Positions 8,729 through 16,624 of a stretch of DNA of 48,437 nt are shown in pieces. The notes beneath the pieces were generated by a model. It saw only the letters and a list, made by a program, of their open reading frames with translations. It was not told the origin of the DNA and searched no databases. This stretch comes from Candidatus Omnitrophota bacterium (lineage in GTDB: Bacteria; Omnitrophota; Omnitrophia; Omnitrophales; Aquincolibacteriaceae), in assembly GCA_003140935.1 (NCBI GenBank), contig PLLJ01000008.1, positions 1 through 48,437 on the forward strand, written 5' to 3'. The first letter of the stretch is position 1; the number at the start of each line of letters is the position of its first letter. Made by a program: the position numbers and the translations under genes.

Positions 8729-8777
8729 GTCCAAGTCTTTGTCTCCTTTTCATGGATGCCGATTTGGGCAGTCATGA
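8729..8777 (+). repeat. Hairpin repeat unit, copy B
   Basis: The arms GTCCAAGTC (8729-8737) and GATTTGGGC (8761-8769) still pair along all nine positions, two of them as G-T pairs, around a 23-base loop beginning TTTGTCTCCTTTT. The unpaired A and GTCATGA follow as in the other copies, but the left outer arm has decayed. Followed directly by copy C. Confidence 0.75.
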
Positions 8778-8807
8778 TAACTGATTCATTTTTAAATTAA
8801 GGAAAAT

Positions 8808-8882
8808 CATGGCGTCCATGTCTCTTTGCTTTAGTTTCATCAACGTTGGCTTGGACGGCCCCCATTTCAATTCCATTGAAAT
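8808..8882 (+). repeat. Hairpin repeat unit, copy C, plus a second small hairpin
   Basis: A diverged copy headed by AAGGAAAATCATGGCG. Arms GTCCATGTC (8814-8822) and GGCTTGGAC (8848-8856) pair with one mismatch around a 25-base loop. It is followed by a separate perfect hairpin, ATTTCAAT at 8864-8871 and ATTGAAAT at 8875-8882 with a TCC loop, ending 21 bases before the MFS start at 8904. Both could influence translation of the transporter gene. Confidence 0.65.
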
Positions 8883-8907
8883 TGATAAATGTTGGGACCG
8901 CCCATGA
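8809..8907 (+). CDS. Possible 32-residue leader peptide inside hairpin copy C
   Basis: An ATG preceded by AAGGAAAATC opens a 32-codon frame whose TGA stop overlaps the MFS start as ATGA (8904-8907), the same coupling used by many real gene pairs in this window. The peptide (starting MASMSLCFSF) matches nothing I know. It may be a leader peptide coupling translation to the transporter, or an accident of the repeat, whose units all begin with a ribosome-site-plus-ATG sequence. Low confidence. Confidence 0.25.
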   Translation: MASMSLCFSFINVGLDGPHFNSIEIDKCWDRP

Positions 8908-10166
8908 AAAAGTCAGGTTGGTTTCCTCTCGCGATCGTTTTTGCCTCCGTTTATTTTTTTTCCTTGAACGGCCTCGGATCGTTGCCGCTCTTGGCCGTTA
9001 ATTTTTTACTAAAGGATGGGGCCAGGTTGACGCCCGAACAATTGGCCTATTTTCAGGCCGTAACGTTGATCGCGTGGGTGATCAAGCCGCTCTGGGGTCT
9101 TATCTCGGATCTTTTCCCGATCTTCGGTTCAAGGCGGAAGTCTTATCTCATGCTCACTTCGTTTTTGGCGGCAGCGGCATGGCTTATCCTTGCTTACGTG
9201 CCCGATCCCAGCGTCGCCCGGCTGCTTTTACTTTTCATGACGCTGATCTATATGGCTTATGCGTTCCAAGACGTGGTCACGGACGGTCTCATGGTCGAAG
9301 TCGGGCAACCGCTCAACATGACCGGACCATTGCAGTCGATCCAGTGGGCTGCTGTTTATACGGCGATGATCATCACCTCGTTCGCAGGCGGATGGGTTGC
9401 CGAGCTCGCGCAAAAAGGCATCTTGTCTTACCGGGTCATTTTTGGAATGACCGCCGCATTTCCGCTCTTGACGGCCGTGATCGTATTTTTTTTAGTTCAA
9501 GAACCTCTGCGGACCCATCCGGAGAGAAAAGCGGAACTCGGTCTCCGGCACGTTTTCCAGCACCGGAGCATCTGGATCCTTGCAGGCTTTCTTTTTCTGT
9601 GGAATTTTTCCCCTTCATTCGGTGCTCCCTTTTTTTATTACATCGTGGATACACTGAAATTCACCGCGTCTTTTCTCGGCATTCTGCAAGCGGTCACAAG
9701 TGCGGGGGCATTGCTGGGGAGCGTCCTCTACGGCCTGGCTTTTTCCAGATTTCCCGTTCGGAAATTCTTATGGGTCGCAGTTCTTGTCGGAGTGCTTTCG
9801 ACCCTTTCCTATTTTATTTATTTTATCCCCTGGCTCATCGCCCACTCGGCCGCTCTTAAAGGCCTCGCGCTTGTGATGAATTTTTTCCTCGGCGCCGCGG
9901 GCGCCGTGATCTTTCTGGCGCTTCTTAATTTGGCGGCCCGGACTTCGCCTCAATATGCCGGCGGAACGGTCTTTGCTCTCTTGATGTCCTTTTACAATCT
10001 CGGCCAGATGGGGTCGAGCGCTCTCGGAGGGTTCCTGTTCTCTCGGATCGGCCTCGAACCGCTTATCCTGCTTTCCGCGGCTTTTTCACTACTGGCGCTT
10101 TTCTTGATTCCTTACCTTCCAACCCAAACGGCGTCGTTGGAAACAGCCGACATCGAGGCTCAATGA
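8904..10166 (+). CDS. MFS transporter, folate-biopterin (BT1)-like
   Basis: A 420-residue polytopic membrane protein with about twelve hydrophobic segments. The block KPLWGLISDLFPIFG followed by SRRKSYL near residue 70 is the hallmark between helices 2 and 3 of the BT1 (folate-biopterin) family, so folates, pterins or other small organic anions are candidate substrates; AmpG-like carriers are a more distant alternative. I chose ATG 8904, which forms ATGA with a short upstream frame and has GGGA six bases before it; an in-frame ATG at 8889 would add five residues. The stop overlaps the next gene as ATGA. Three hairpin repeats lie upstream. Confidence 0.82.
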   Translation: MKKSGWFPLAIVFASVYFFSLNGLGSLPLLAVNFLLKDGARLTPEQLAYFQAVTLIAWVIKPLWGLISDLFPIFGSRRKSYLMLTSFLAAAAWLILAYVPDPSVARLLLLFMTLIYMAYAFQDVVTDGLMVEVGQPLNMTGPLQSIQWAAVYTAMIITSFAGGWVAELAQKGILSYRVIFGMTAAFPLLTAVIVFFLVQEPLRTHPERKAELGLRHVFQHRSIWILAGFLFLWNFSPSFGAPFFYYIVDTLKFTASFLGILQAVTSAGALLGSVLYGLAFSRFPVRKFLWVAVLVGVLSTLSYFIYFIPWLIAHSAALKGLALVMNFFLGAAGAVIFLALLNLAARTSPQYAGGTVFALLMSFYNLGQMGSSALGGFLFSRIGLEPLILLSAAFSLLALFLIPYLPTQTASLETADIEAQ

Positions 10167-10600
10167 AAAAATATCTCGTGATCATCGTCTTTCTTTTCAT
10201 GCTGGCGGCGGTCCTGTGGAGAGCGTACGACGTTTTCTGGCTTCGCCACCGGTACCTGATCACCGCCTATTGCGATTGTCCGATCTGCATTAATGTCCCA
10301 GAATTCCGGGACGGTAAGTTTGCCAACCTGCGCCCTATTCACTGGGGAGGTGTGGCCGCGGCCAAATCGGTCCCTTTCGGATCGGACGTGGAATTAGTTC
10401 CCGTCACATTGCGGGACTTGCTTGCGGTACGCAATTTTTTAGGCGGTCGACGGCATTTTACGGTCGAGGACCGTGGGGGGAAGATCCACGACCGTCATAT
10501 CGATATTTTTTTCCCTCAATCGCGGGGAGGCCATCAGGCTGCCGTGCGCTGGGGAGCTCGCCGTATGCGTGTCAAGATCAACGGACGGTTAATGGAATAA
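10163..10600 (+). CDS. 3D-domain (double-psi beta-barrel) exported protein
   Basis: A 145-residue protein with an N-terminal membrane anchor or signal (residues 4-23) and a single 3D domain: AYCDCPICI, then GGVAAAKSVPFGSDVELVP, then VEDRGGKIHDRHIDIFF, ending WGARRMRVKI. This is the core fold of MltA-type lytic transglycosylases and of Rpf/YorM-like wall enzymes, with aspartates in the third block as expected. It may cleave peptidoglycan in the periplasm, but many single-domain members are unproven. It overlaps the MFS gene by ATGA, suggesting co-expression. Confidence 0.8.
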   Translation: MKKYLVIIVFLFMLAAVLWRAYDVFWLRHRYLITAYCDCPICINVPEFRDGKFANLRPIHWGGVAAAKSVPFGSDVELVPVTLRDLLAVRNFLGGRRHFTVEDRGGKIHDRHIDIFFPQSRGGHQAAVRWGARRMRVKINGRLME

Positions 10601-10687
10601 AGTTCTCGCCAGTTTACCCCAAGTTTTGACGGATCCAGGGACCCCAGCCTTCGGCTAAAACCGCTTTGGGTAGAGAGAGGAATTGGG

Positions 10688-10716
10688 TATACTAAGGCCT
10701 CAAATTTATCCAGGAG
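10688..10716 (+). promoter_or_regulatory. Possible mutS promoter -10 box and ribosome binding site
   Basis: A TATACT hexamer at 10688-10693 (five of six to consensus) precedes mutS, with only a poor -35 (TTGGGT, 10666-10671) 16 bases upstream. AGGAG at 10712-10716 lies 6 bases before a TTG at 10723 and fixes that as the mutS start. The promoter call is tentative; the ribosome site is convincing. Confidence 0.45.
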
Positions 10717-10722
10717 CAGCCT

Positions 10723-13392
10723 TTGACCCAGACCGATCCGCCAAGCCTAGATGCTCAGATGAAACTTACACCCATGATGGAGCAGTACCGCTCGATCAAG
10801 AAGACCCTGCCCAAAGACACTATCCTGTTCTTTCGCTTGGGGGATTTCTATGAGATGTTCTTTGAGGATGCGATCCGTTCATCCGATATTCTGAATATCA
10901 CGCTGACGGGCCGCGAAGGCGGAGAGGCAGGCCGGGTACCGATGTGCGGTTTCCCTCACCACGCTTTTCAAGGCTACGTCAGAACATTGCTTGATAGCAA
11001 TCTCAAAGTTGCTATCTGCGAGCAGATCGGTGACCCGGCACAGGCCAAAGGCCTCGTGGAACGCAAGGTGACGCGCATCATTACGCCGGCCACTTATCTG
11101 GACGATGAAACCCCCGAGAAAAATCTCCAATATATGGCCGCCATTCTCGCGGGGAAGGACTCGGCGGTCCTGGCTTATCTGGAGCTGAGCACCGGGGAGT
11201 TCTATGTCCGTGAAATCACGCAAGACCGGTTGCTTGATGAATTGACGCTTCTTTGGCCCCGCGAAGTCGTGATGCCGAAGACGTTGGAATCCCGCGAAGA
11301 TCTTTCGACTTTTATCAAAGAAAATCTCAAGGCCGCTCTCACGATCTATGAAGATTGGATCTTCGAGCCTGAGGACTCCATGCGGCTTCTTCAGGAGACC
11401 TTCAAACTGGGTTCGGCGCAAGGCATTTCTTTTCATGATCATCCGCTTGCGGTGGGGGCTTGCGGCGCTATTTTATATTACCTCAAGGATCATTTTCATA
11501 GCGCGCTGGAACATGTCCAAAAGCCCCGGCTATTTAACGTCGCTCAAGCCATGGTGCTCGACCGTCAGGCCCAGCGCAGTTTGGAATTGGTGGCGTCCCA
11601 GAGCGGTCGTAAAGACTACGGCACGCTTCTTTCAATCGTGGACCGTACGCTCACGGCGATGGGGGCGCGCCATCTTTATCATTGGCTTACGCATCCGCTG
11701 TTGGATATTGCCGAAATCTATAAACGCCAGGAATCGATCGCGGAGCTCATCAAAGAACTTCATCATGCGGAGAACCTGGGGCGGCTTCTCAAAGGCGTCA
11801 AGGATATGGAGCGGACTTTGAGCCGTCTGAATTATGGTGTGGCCAATGCGCGGGATCTCGTGAATCTGAAGGCGTTCCTGGACCGCGTCCCGGAGATCCG
11901 TAATATCCTGGGAGTGTTCGATACGGATCTGATACACGGTCTCCAAAAACAGGTCCAGCCGTTCCCGCGATTAAGCGAACTGATCGCACGCTCGATCGTG
12001 GAAGAACCGCCGCTGGGTGTTAAAGATGGCGGCCTGATCCGTGACGGATATTCTGAAGGATTGGACGACCTGCGCCATATCTCCCAAAAGGGCAAGCAAT
12101 GGATCCTAGAATTTCAACGGCGCGAGATCGAGCGCACGGGGATCAAATCGCTCAAGGTGAAATATTCTGGCGTGTTCGGGTATACGCTTGAGGTGAGCCG
12201 TTCTTATCTGAGCCAAGTTCCCGGAGATTACATTCGTCGGCAGACGCTTGCCAATGCCGAGAGATTCATTGTTCCGGAGCTTAAGGAATGGGACGAAAAA
12301 ATCTCCGGCGCTCAGGATAAGATCAAGATGCTGGAATATCAGATCTTTCTCGAGATCCGCGCAAAAGTACTGGAGGATCTCGCGCTCCTCCAGAATATGG
12401 CGAAGGCCGTCGGGACGTTGGATGCTCTCATGTCGCTTTCGAGAGTCGCCCTTGAGAAAAAATGGGTGAGGCCGGAAGTGAGCGACGACAAGATGCTTTC
12501 CGTTCACGGAGGCAGGCATCCGGTGGTGGAGAGTATGCTGCCGGCCGGAAAATTCGTCGAAAATGACGGACTGCTTGATGGCGACAAAAACCAGTTACTG
12601 GTTCTGACCGGGCCGAACATGGCCGGAAAATCGACTTACATCCGTCAGATAGCGCATATCGTGCTTTTGGCCCAAATGGGTTCGTTCGTTCCCGCAAAGT
12701 CCGCGCACGTGGGGCTGGTGGACCGGATCTTTACGCGTATTGGCGCTTCAGACGACCTTGCGCGGGGAGAAAGTACGTTCATGGTGGAGATGCTTGAGAC
12801 AGCGCATATTTTGCAGGAGGCTACGGACCGGAGTCTCTTGATCCTGGATGAAGTGGGTCGCGGCACATCCACCTTTGACGGGGTGAGTATCGCCTGGGCG
12901 ATTTGTGAATATCTGGCGCAGGGGAAGATCCGGCCGCGGACGCTTTTCGCGACGCATTACCATGAGCTGACACAGCTTGAAGACCATTTCCAAGGCATCA
13001 AGAATTATAAAATGACCGTGAAAGAAACTTCGGACGGGATCGTGTTTTTGAGGAAAGTCGCCCGAGGAGCCTCGGAACGGAGTTATGGGATCCATGTGGC
13101 GGAGTTGGCCGGAATCCCGGGGGATGTGACCCGGCGCGCGAAGCAGATCCTGGCGATCCTTGAAAGTGAAAATACCGAAGCCACGGAGATCATCGAGGCC
13201 AAAAAGCCGAAAAGTTCCAGGAAGATCGCAGAAGCGGGGCCCACGCTTTTTGATGTGGCGCAACGGGAGCCGAGCGTTGTGGAAGAAGAATTAAAAAAAC
13301 TGGATGCCGACCGGTTGACGCCGATGGAGGCGTTGCAGAAGATATCGGAGTGGAAGCGAAAGCTTGGGGAGAGCGGAAAAGTTCATGGGTAA
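10723..13392 (+). CDS. mutS: DNA mismatch repair protein MutS
   Basis: Mismatch-recognition ATPase of 889 residues, a full-length MutS1. The mismatch-probing Phe42-x-Glu44 lies in GDFYEMF. The ATPase has Walker A GPNMAGKST (630-638), the STFMVEM signature, Walker B LLILDEVGRGTSTFDG and the FATHYHEL switch. The start is a TTG supported by AGGAG six bases upstream; the first in-frame ATG, 12 codons in, would also keep all domains. The C-terminus includes the short tail used for dimer/tetramer contacts. The end overlaps mutL by 8 bases, so the two are made together. Confidence 0.98.
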   Translation: MTQTDPPSLDAQMKLTPMMEQYRSIKKTLPKDTILFFRLGDFYEMFFEDAIRSSDILNITLTGREGGEAGRVPMCGFPHHAFQGYVRTLLDSNLKVAICEQIGDPAQAKGLVERKVTRIITPATYLDDETPEKNLQYMAAILAGKDSAVLAYLELSTGEFYVREITQDRLLDELTLLWPREVVMPKTLESREDLSTFIKENLKAALTIYEDWIFEPEDSMRLLQETFKLGSAQGISFHDHPLAVGACGAILYYLKDHFHSALEHVQKPRLFNVAQAMVLDRQAQRSLELVASQSGRKDYGTLLSIVDRTLTAMGARHLYHWLTHPLLDIAEIYKRQESIAELIKELHHAENLGRLLKGVKDMERTLSRLNYGVANARDLVNLKAFLDRVPEIRNILGVFDTDLIHGLQKQVQPFPRLSELIARSIVEEPPLGVKDGGLIRDGYSEGLDDLRHISQKGKQWILEFQRREIERTGIKSLKVKYSGVFGYTLEVSRSYLSQVPGDYIRRQTLANAERFIVPELKEWDEKISGAQDKIKMLEYQIFLEIRAKVLEDLALLQNMAKAVGTLDALMSLSRVALEKKWVRPEVSDDKMLSVHGGRHPVVESMLPAGKFVENDGLLDGDKNQLLVLTGPNMAGKSTYIRQIAHIVLLAQMGSFVPAKSAHVGLVDRIFTRIGASDDLARGESTFMVEMLETAHILQEATDRSLLILDEVGRGTSTFDGVSIAWAICEYLAQGKIRPRTLFATHYHELTQLEDHFQGIKNYKMTVKETSDGIVFLRKVARGASERSYGIHVAELAGIPGDVTRRAKQILAILESENTEATEIIEAKKPKSSRKIAEAGPTLFDVAQREPSVVEEELKKLDADRLTPMEALQKISEWKRKLGESGKVHG

Positions 13393-15157
13393 AATACACG
13401 TATTGTCCGAGCATGTAGCTAACAAGATCGCGGCCGGGGAAGTCATTGAAAGGCCGGCCTCTATCGTGAAGGAACTTGTCGAAAATTCCTTGGATGCCGG
13501 TGCTGACCGGATCGAGATTGACATAAAGCATGGCGGAAAAAGTCTGATCCGTGTGGCCGACAACGGTTTCGGGATGACGGTCGAGGATGCCCAGCTCGCG
13601 CTTCAGCGGCACGCGACGAGCAAGATCGAAAAAGCCGAAGATCTTGACCATATCGCCAGTTTCGGATTCCGAGGCGAGGCCCTTCCAAGTATTGCCGCGG
13701 TGTCGCGTTTAACTCTTCAGACCCGGACGGCGGATGCCTCAGCCGGTACCGAACTTGCGGTGGAAGGCGGAAGTCTTGTCAAAGCAAAGGAATGCCCCAC
13801 CGCCGCAGGAACCGTGATCGAAGTCCGTGACCTTTTTTTTAACACACCCGCCCGCCGGAAATTCCTAAAGCAGGATACGACCGAATTCGGGCACATCCTG
13901 GATATGATAACCTGTTTGGCCTTGGCGAATCTTCATGTCCGGTTTGTTCTGAGTTCCGGCGGCAAGGCTGTCCTGGACCTTGTACCGACCCGGGAACTTT
14001 CGGTCCGCGCAGCCGCTATTTTTGGCAATGATTGGGCCGGGCAGACCTTGCCGGTCCAAAGCGAGGTCCCGCACGCGAAGCTCTCGGGATTGATCGGGAA
14101 ACCTTCTTTGGCTTCGGGTAACCGGGCCCAGCAATTTCTCTTCATTAACCACCGGTGGGTCAAGGCTTATGGCTTGAGTTACGGGCTTCAGGCGGGGTAT
14201 CACGGTCTTTTGATGCAACATCAATTTCCCGCGGCGATCCTTTTTCTTGAATTGAACCCGCAATATGTGGATGTGAACGTTCATCCGACGAAGCAGCAGG
14301 TGCGGCTTTCCCATGAGGCCGTGATCAAATCCATGATCGAAAAGACCGTGGCCGCGGCGCTTAAAGAAAGCGGTGATCTGGCGCCGTCTTTTCATGGAAA
14401 GAATGAAAGACCTTCCGCTGCTTTTCATGGGACAAGATTCCAGGAACCGAGTTTCGGGTTCGAAGAACGCATGGCCTCTCACAGCGCTCCGCTTAAAGTC
14501 GCGGAAGCTGTGGTGGCGGACGTGGTGATGCAAAAAGTGGATGCTTCTCAGCCGCTTGAGATCGGTAAGGGGATCAGGATCACGCGCGTGCTCGGGCAAG
14601 TTCACCGCACTTATATTTTAGCGGAGACGGCGGAAGGGTACGTGGTTGTGGACCAGCATGCAGCGCATGAACGGGTGATGTTTGAAGCGCTCATGAAGAA
14701 TTTTGAGTCAGAGCGTCCCGCAAGTCAGGGGCTTTTACTGGAAGAGGTTCTTGAATTGCATCCTCGTCAAGTGGAGATCCTGAAGAAGAAACTTCCTTTT
14801 CTTGCTCAACTGGGGTTTGAAATAGAGTTATTCGGTGAGAAGGCTTTCGTGGTGCGCGGGTTACCCGCTATTTTGAAGGATGAAAATCCGGTAACGATTA
14901 TTAAACAATTTGTCGATGAAAGAGAGGCGGGTAGGGCACAAACCGGGCTTACGAGCGCGCAGGAAGATGTTTCTGCCATGATCGCCTGTAAGCGTAAGTC
15001 CGTGAAGGCCGCGGATCCTTTGACGCTTCCGGCCATGCAGGGGCTTTTGGAGCAGTTGGCGCTTTGCAAGATCCCCTTCAATTGCCCGCACGGACGACCC
15101 TGTATCGTGAAATATTCGCTCTCGGATCTTGAAAAACAATTCAAAAGGAAACTATAA
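13385..15157 (+). CDS. mutL: DNA mismatch repair endonuclease MutL
   Basis: Partner of MutS, 590 residues. The GHKL ATPase has Glu30 and Asn34 in KELVENSLDAGAD, VADNGFGM and FGFRGEALPSI. The C-terminal domain carries the complete endonuclease motif DQHAAHERVMFE (Asp423 to Glu434), with ACKRKSVKA and CPHGRPCIVKY, so this MutL should nick DNA itself. That implies methyl-independent repair, unlike the MutH-dependent E. coli system. I chose ATG 13385; a TTG at 13364 in the same frame would add seven residues not found in homologs. Confidence 0.98.
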   Translation: MGKIHVLSEHVANKIAAGEVIERPASIVKELVENSLDAGADRIEIDIKHGGKSLIRVADNGFGMTVEDAQLALQRHATSKIEKAEDLDHIASFGFRGEALPSIAAVSRLTLQTRTADASAGTELAVEGGSLVKAKECPTAAGTVIEVRDLFFNTPARRKFLKQDTTEFGHILDMITCLALANLHVRFVLSSGGKAVLDLVPTRELSVRAAAIFGNDWAGQTLPVQSEVPHAKLSGLIGKPSLASGNRAQQFLFINHRWVKAYGLSYGLQAGYHGLLMQHQFPAAILFLELNPQYVDVNVHPTKQQVRLSHEAVIKSMIEKTVAAALKESGDLAPSFHGKNERPSAAFHGTRFQEPSFGFEERMASHSAPLKVAEAVVADVVMQKVDASQPLEIGKGIRITRVLGQVHRTYILAETAEGYVVVDQHAAHERVMFEALMKNFESERPASQGLLLEEVLELHPRQVEILKKKLPFLAQLGFEIELFGEKAFVVRGLPAILKDENPVTIIKQFVDEREAGRAQTGLTSAQEDVSAMIACKRKSVKAADPLTLPAMQGLLEQLALCKIPFNCPHGRPCIVKYSLSDLEKQFKRKL

Positions 15158-15161
15158 AGAT

Positions 15162-15527
15162 ATGGCCAAAATACTTATTGCCGATGATGAACCCGATGTT
15201 CTGCTGATCGTCTCGGAGCGTCTGCGCAGGAGCGGCCACAAGGTGGAGTATGCCCCGGACGGAATTCAGGCTAAGCAGAAGGCAGGAGAAAATGTTTATG
15301 ACCTCTTGATCCTGGATATTCGCATGCCCGGGCACACAGGCTTCGAGGTCTGTGAATATAGTAAAAGTTCCGAAAAAAACGGAAAAGCATCGGTTCTTCT
15401 GATCAGCGCCTTTCCGGAAGAACAAAAGGTGTGGCGTCAGAGCAAAGCGGACGCGTTTCTGATGAAGCCTTTTGAGGTAGGTCAACTCATGGCGATGATC
15501 GACCAGCTTCTCAAGGGGAGTGCGTGA
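15162..15527 (+). CDS. Stand-alone response-regulator receiver protein
   Basis: A 121-residue protein made only of a REC domain: acidic pocket D8-D9, phospho-acceptor Asp52 in LLILDIRMPG, Ser/Thr switch in LLISAF and conserved Lys102 in LMKPFE. There is no output domain, so it probably acts by protein-protein contact, as CheY- or Spo0F-like proteins do. The start lies 4 bases after the mutL stop, so it is likely cotranscribed with mutS-mutL. No kinase is directly adjacent; the nearest is 2 kb downstream and paired with its own regulator. Confidence 0.9.
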   Translation: MAKILIADDEPDVLLIVSERLRRSGHKVEYAPDGIQAKQKAGENVYDLLILDIRMPGHTGFEVCEYSKSSEKNGKASVLLISAFPEEQKVWRQSKADAFLMKPFEVGQLMAMIDQLLKGSA

Positions 15528-15558
15528 GAGTGTGGCGACGGATTCAGGAGAATCATTT

Positions 15559-15606
15559 CACCCAAGTCTTTATTTCCTTTTGTTTGATCGATGGCGACTT
15601 GGACTG
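15559..15606 (+). repeat. Hairpin repeat unit, copy D
   Basis: The core arms CCAAGTC (15562-15568) and GACTTGG (15596-15602) pair perfectly around a 27-base loop starting TTTATTTCCTTTT; the outer stem is mostly lost. The tail GGTTTCGATTCCATT resembles the tail of copy C (ATTTCAATTCCATT), showing that the units share more than the stem. Copy E follows directly. Confidence 0.7.
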
Positions 15607-15633
15607 CCAAGGTTTCGATTCCATTTTTTGAGC

Positions 15634-15720
15634 AAGGAAAATCATGACGTCCAAGTCTTTGTTTTCTTTTCATAAGGGACGACTTGGACAGTCATAATTA
15701 TCGATTTATTTTTAATTGAG
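15634..15720 (+). repeat. Hairpin repeat unit, copy E (best preserved)
   Basis: A head AAGGAAAATCATGACG leads into arms GTCCAAGTC (15649-15657) and GACTTGGAC (15681-15689), with an unpaired A at 15690 and an outer stem ATGAC (15644-15648) against GTCAT (15691-15695). Total stem 14 pairs, loop 23 bases. The unit ends with an AT-rich tail and GAGGAAAATTATGACG, which is the ribosome site and start of the metal-efflux gene and nearly repeats the head of the unit. Confidence 0.8.
15644..15697 (+). CDS. Possible 17-residue leader peptide inside hairpin copy E
   Basis: ATG at 15644 with AAGGA seven bases upstream opens a 17-codon frame (MTSKSLFSFHKGRLGQS) that spans the whole hairpin and stops 30 bases before the metal-efflux start. 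The matching frame in copy B reads SKSLSPFHGCRFGQS before a stop but lacks the ATG. The similarity may be only a by-product of the DNA repeat. Offered as a candidate leader peptide, weakly supported. Confidence 0.22.
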   Translation: MTSKSLFSFHKGRLGQS

Positions 15721-15727
15721 GAAAATT

Positions 15728-16615
15728 ATGACGAACGAAGGGATGCAGCAATACCTGAAGGAGGCCCGGCAGGCGATCATCCTGTCTGTGGGGATTGCCT
15801 CACTTTTGACCCTCGTAAAGTTCTCAGCCGGACTTATGACGCATTCTATGGCGATCATGGCATCGGCCTTGGATTCCACGCTGGACATGATGATGTCGGC
15901 ATTGAATTTTTTCGCGTTCCAGGTTGCTTCCAAACCTCCCGATGATGAACACGCTTATGGCCATGGAAAGGTCGAGAGCCTTGCCTCTCTTTTTCAAAGT
16001 CTTTTTATCGGAGCCAGCGGTTCTTTTGTGATTGTGGAGGCCGTGAAGCGGCTGATTCATGGGAGTTATGTTTCAGATATCGGACTGGGGATCGGCGTGG
16101 TCGTTTTTTCCGGGATCGCAACGGCTCTCCTTTCATGGCGCCTGAATAATCTTTCCAGGAGGAACCAGTCACTTATTCTCAGGACGGAAAAGGCGCATTA
16201 TTCCATGGATTTTTTTTCCTATATCGGAGTGATCGCGGCGCTGGCTCTCGTTGGGTGGACGGGAAGTGTCATTTGGGACCTGATCGTGTCAATACTCGTG
16301 GCAGCTTATATCTTTAAAGAGGCGGTCCATATTTTAAAACGAGCCATATCGGAACTTTTGGATCGGGGGCTTTCAAACACCGAGCTTAAAATGGTGAAAA
16401 TGCTTATCCTCCAGCACCATCCGGCGATCGTAGGAGTGCATGGCCTTCGAAGCCGTGTGGTCGGCAACCAGTTGTTCCTGGATTTTCATATTGAGATCCG
16501 GGGTGAGGATAATTTTAAACGGGCGCACGAGATGACCGAATCTCTGATCGATAAGATCAAAATCCACCATCCCAACGCGGATGTGACGGTCCATTTCGAT
16601 CCGGAAGGAGAATAG
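15728..16615 (+). CDS. Cation diffusion facilitator, FieF-like Fe/Zn exporter
   Basis: A 295-residue CDF-family antiporter with six membrane helices and a cytoplasmic C-terminal domain. Transport-site residues match the FieF pattern: D49-x3-D53 in ALDSTLD (helix 2) and H157-x3-D161 in AHYSMD (helix 5), so divalent iron or zinc is likely; DDEHAYGHGKVESLA also matches FieF. I chose ATG 15728, with GAGG eight bases upstream; a TTG at 15716 is an alternative. Two hairpin repeats lie just upstream, and an OmpR-type regulator and sensor kinase follow 9 bases after the stop, suggesting a metal-responsive module. Confidence 0.92.
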   Translation: MTNEGMQQYLKEARQAIILSVGIASLLTLVKFSAGLMTHSMAIMASALDSTLDMMMSALNFFAFQVASKPPDDEHAYGHGKVESLASLFQSLFIGASGSFVIVEAVKRLIHGSYVSDIGLGIGVVVFSGIATALLSWRLNNLSRRNQSLILRTEKAHYSMDFFSYIGVIAALALVGWTGSVIWDLIVSILVAAYIFKEAVHILKRAISELLDRGLSNTELKMVKMLILQHHPAIVGVHGLRSRVVGNQLFLDFHIEIRGEDNFKRAHEMTESLIDKIKIHHPNADVTVHFDPEGE

Positions 16616-16624
16616 GAGAACAAT

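Noticed and set aside
8562-8777. 71-codon frame on the + strand across hairpin copies A and B
   Set aside because: It overlaps the antisense HAD start, has no ribosome site, and its peptide similarity to the copy E frame follows from the DNA repeat.
8595-8882. CRISPR array or IS remnant from the repeated units
   Set aside because: Units are hairpins of varying spacing without unique spacers of constant length, without cas genes and without a transposase or target duplication.
10616-10680. Possible terminator before mutS (ACCCCAA with TTTGGGT and an inner AGCC/GGCT hairpin)
   Set aside because: Arms are short, interrupted and not followed by a T-run; could be chance.
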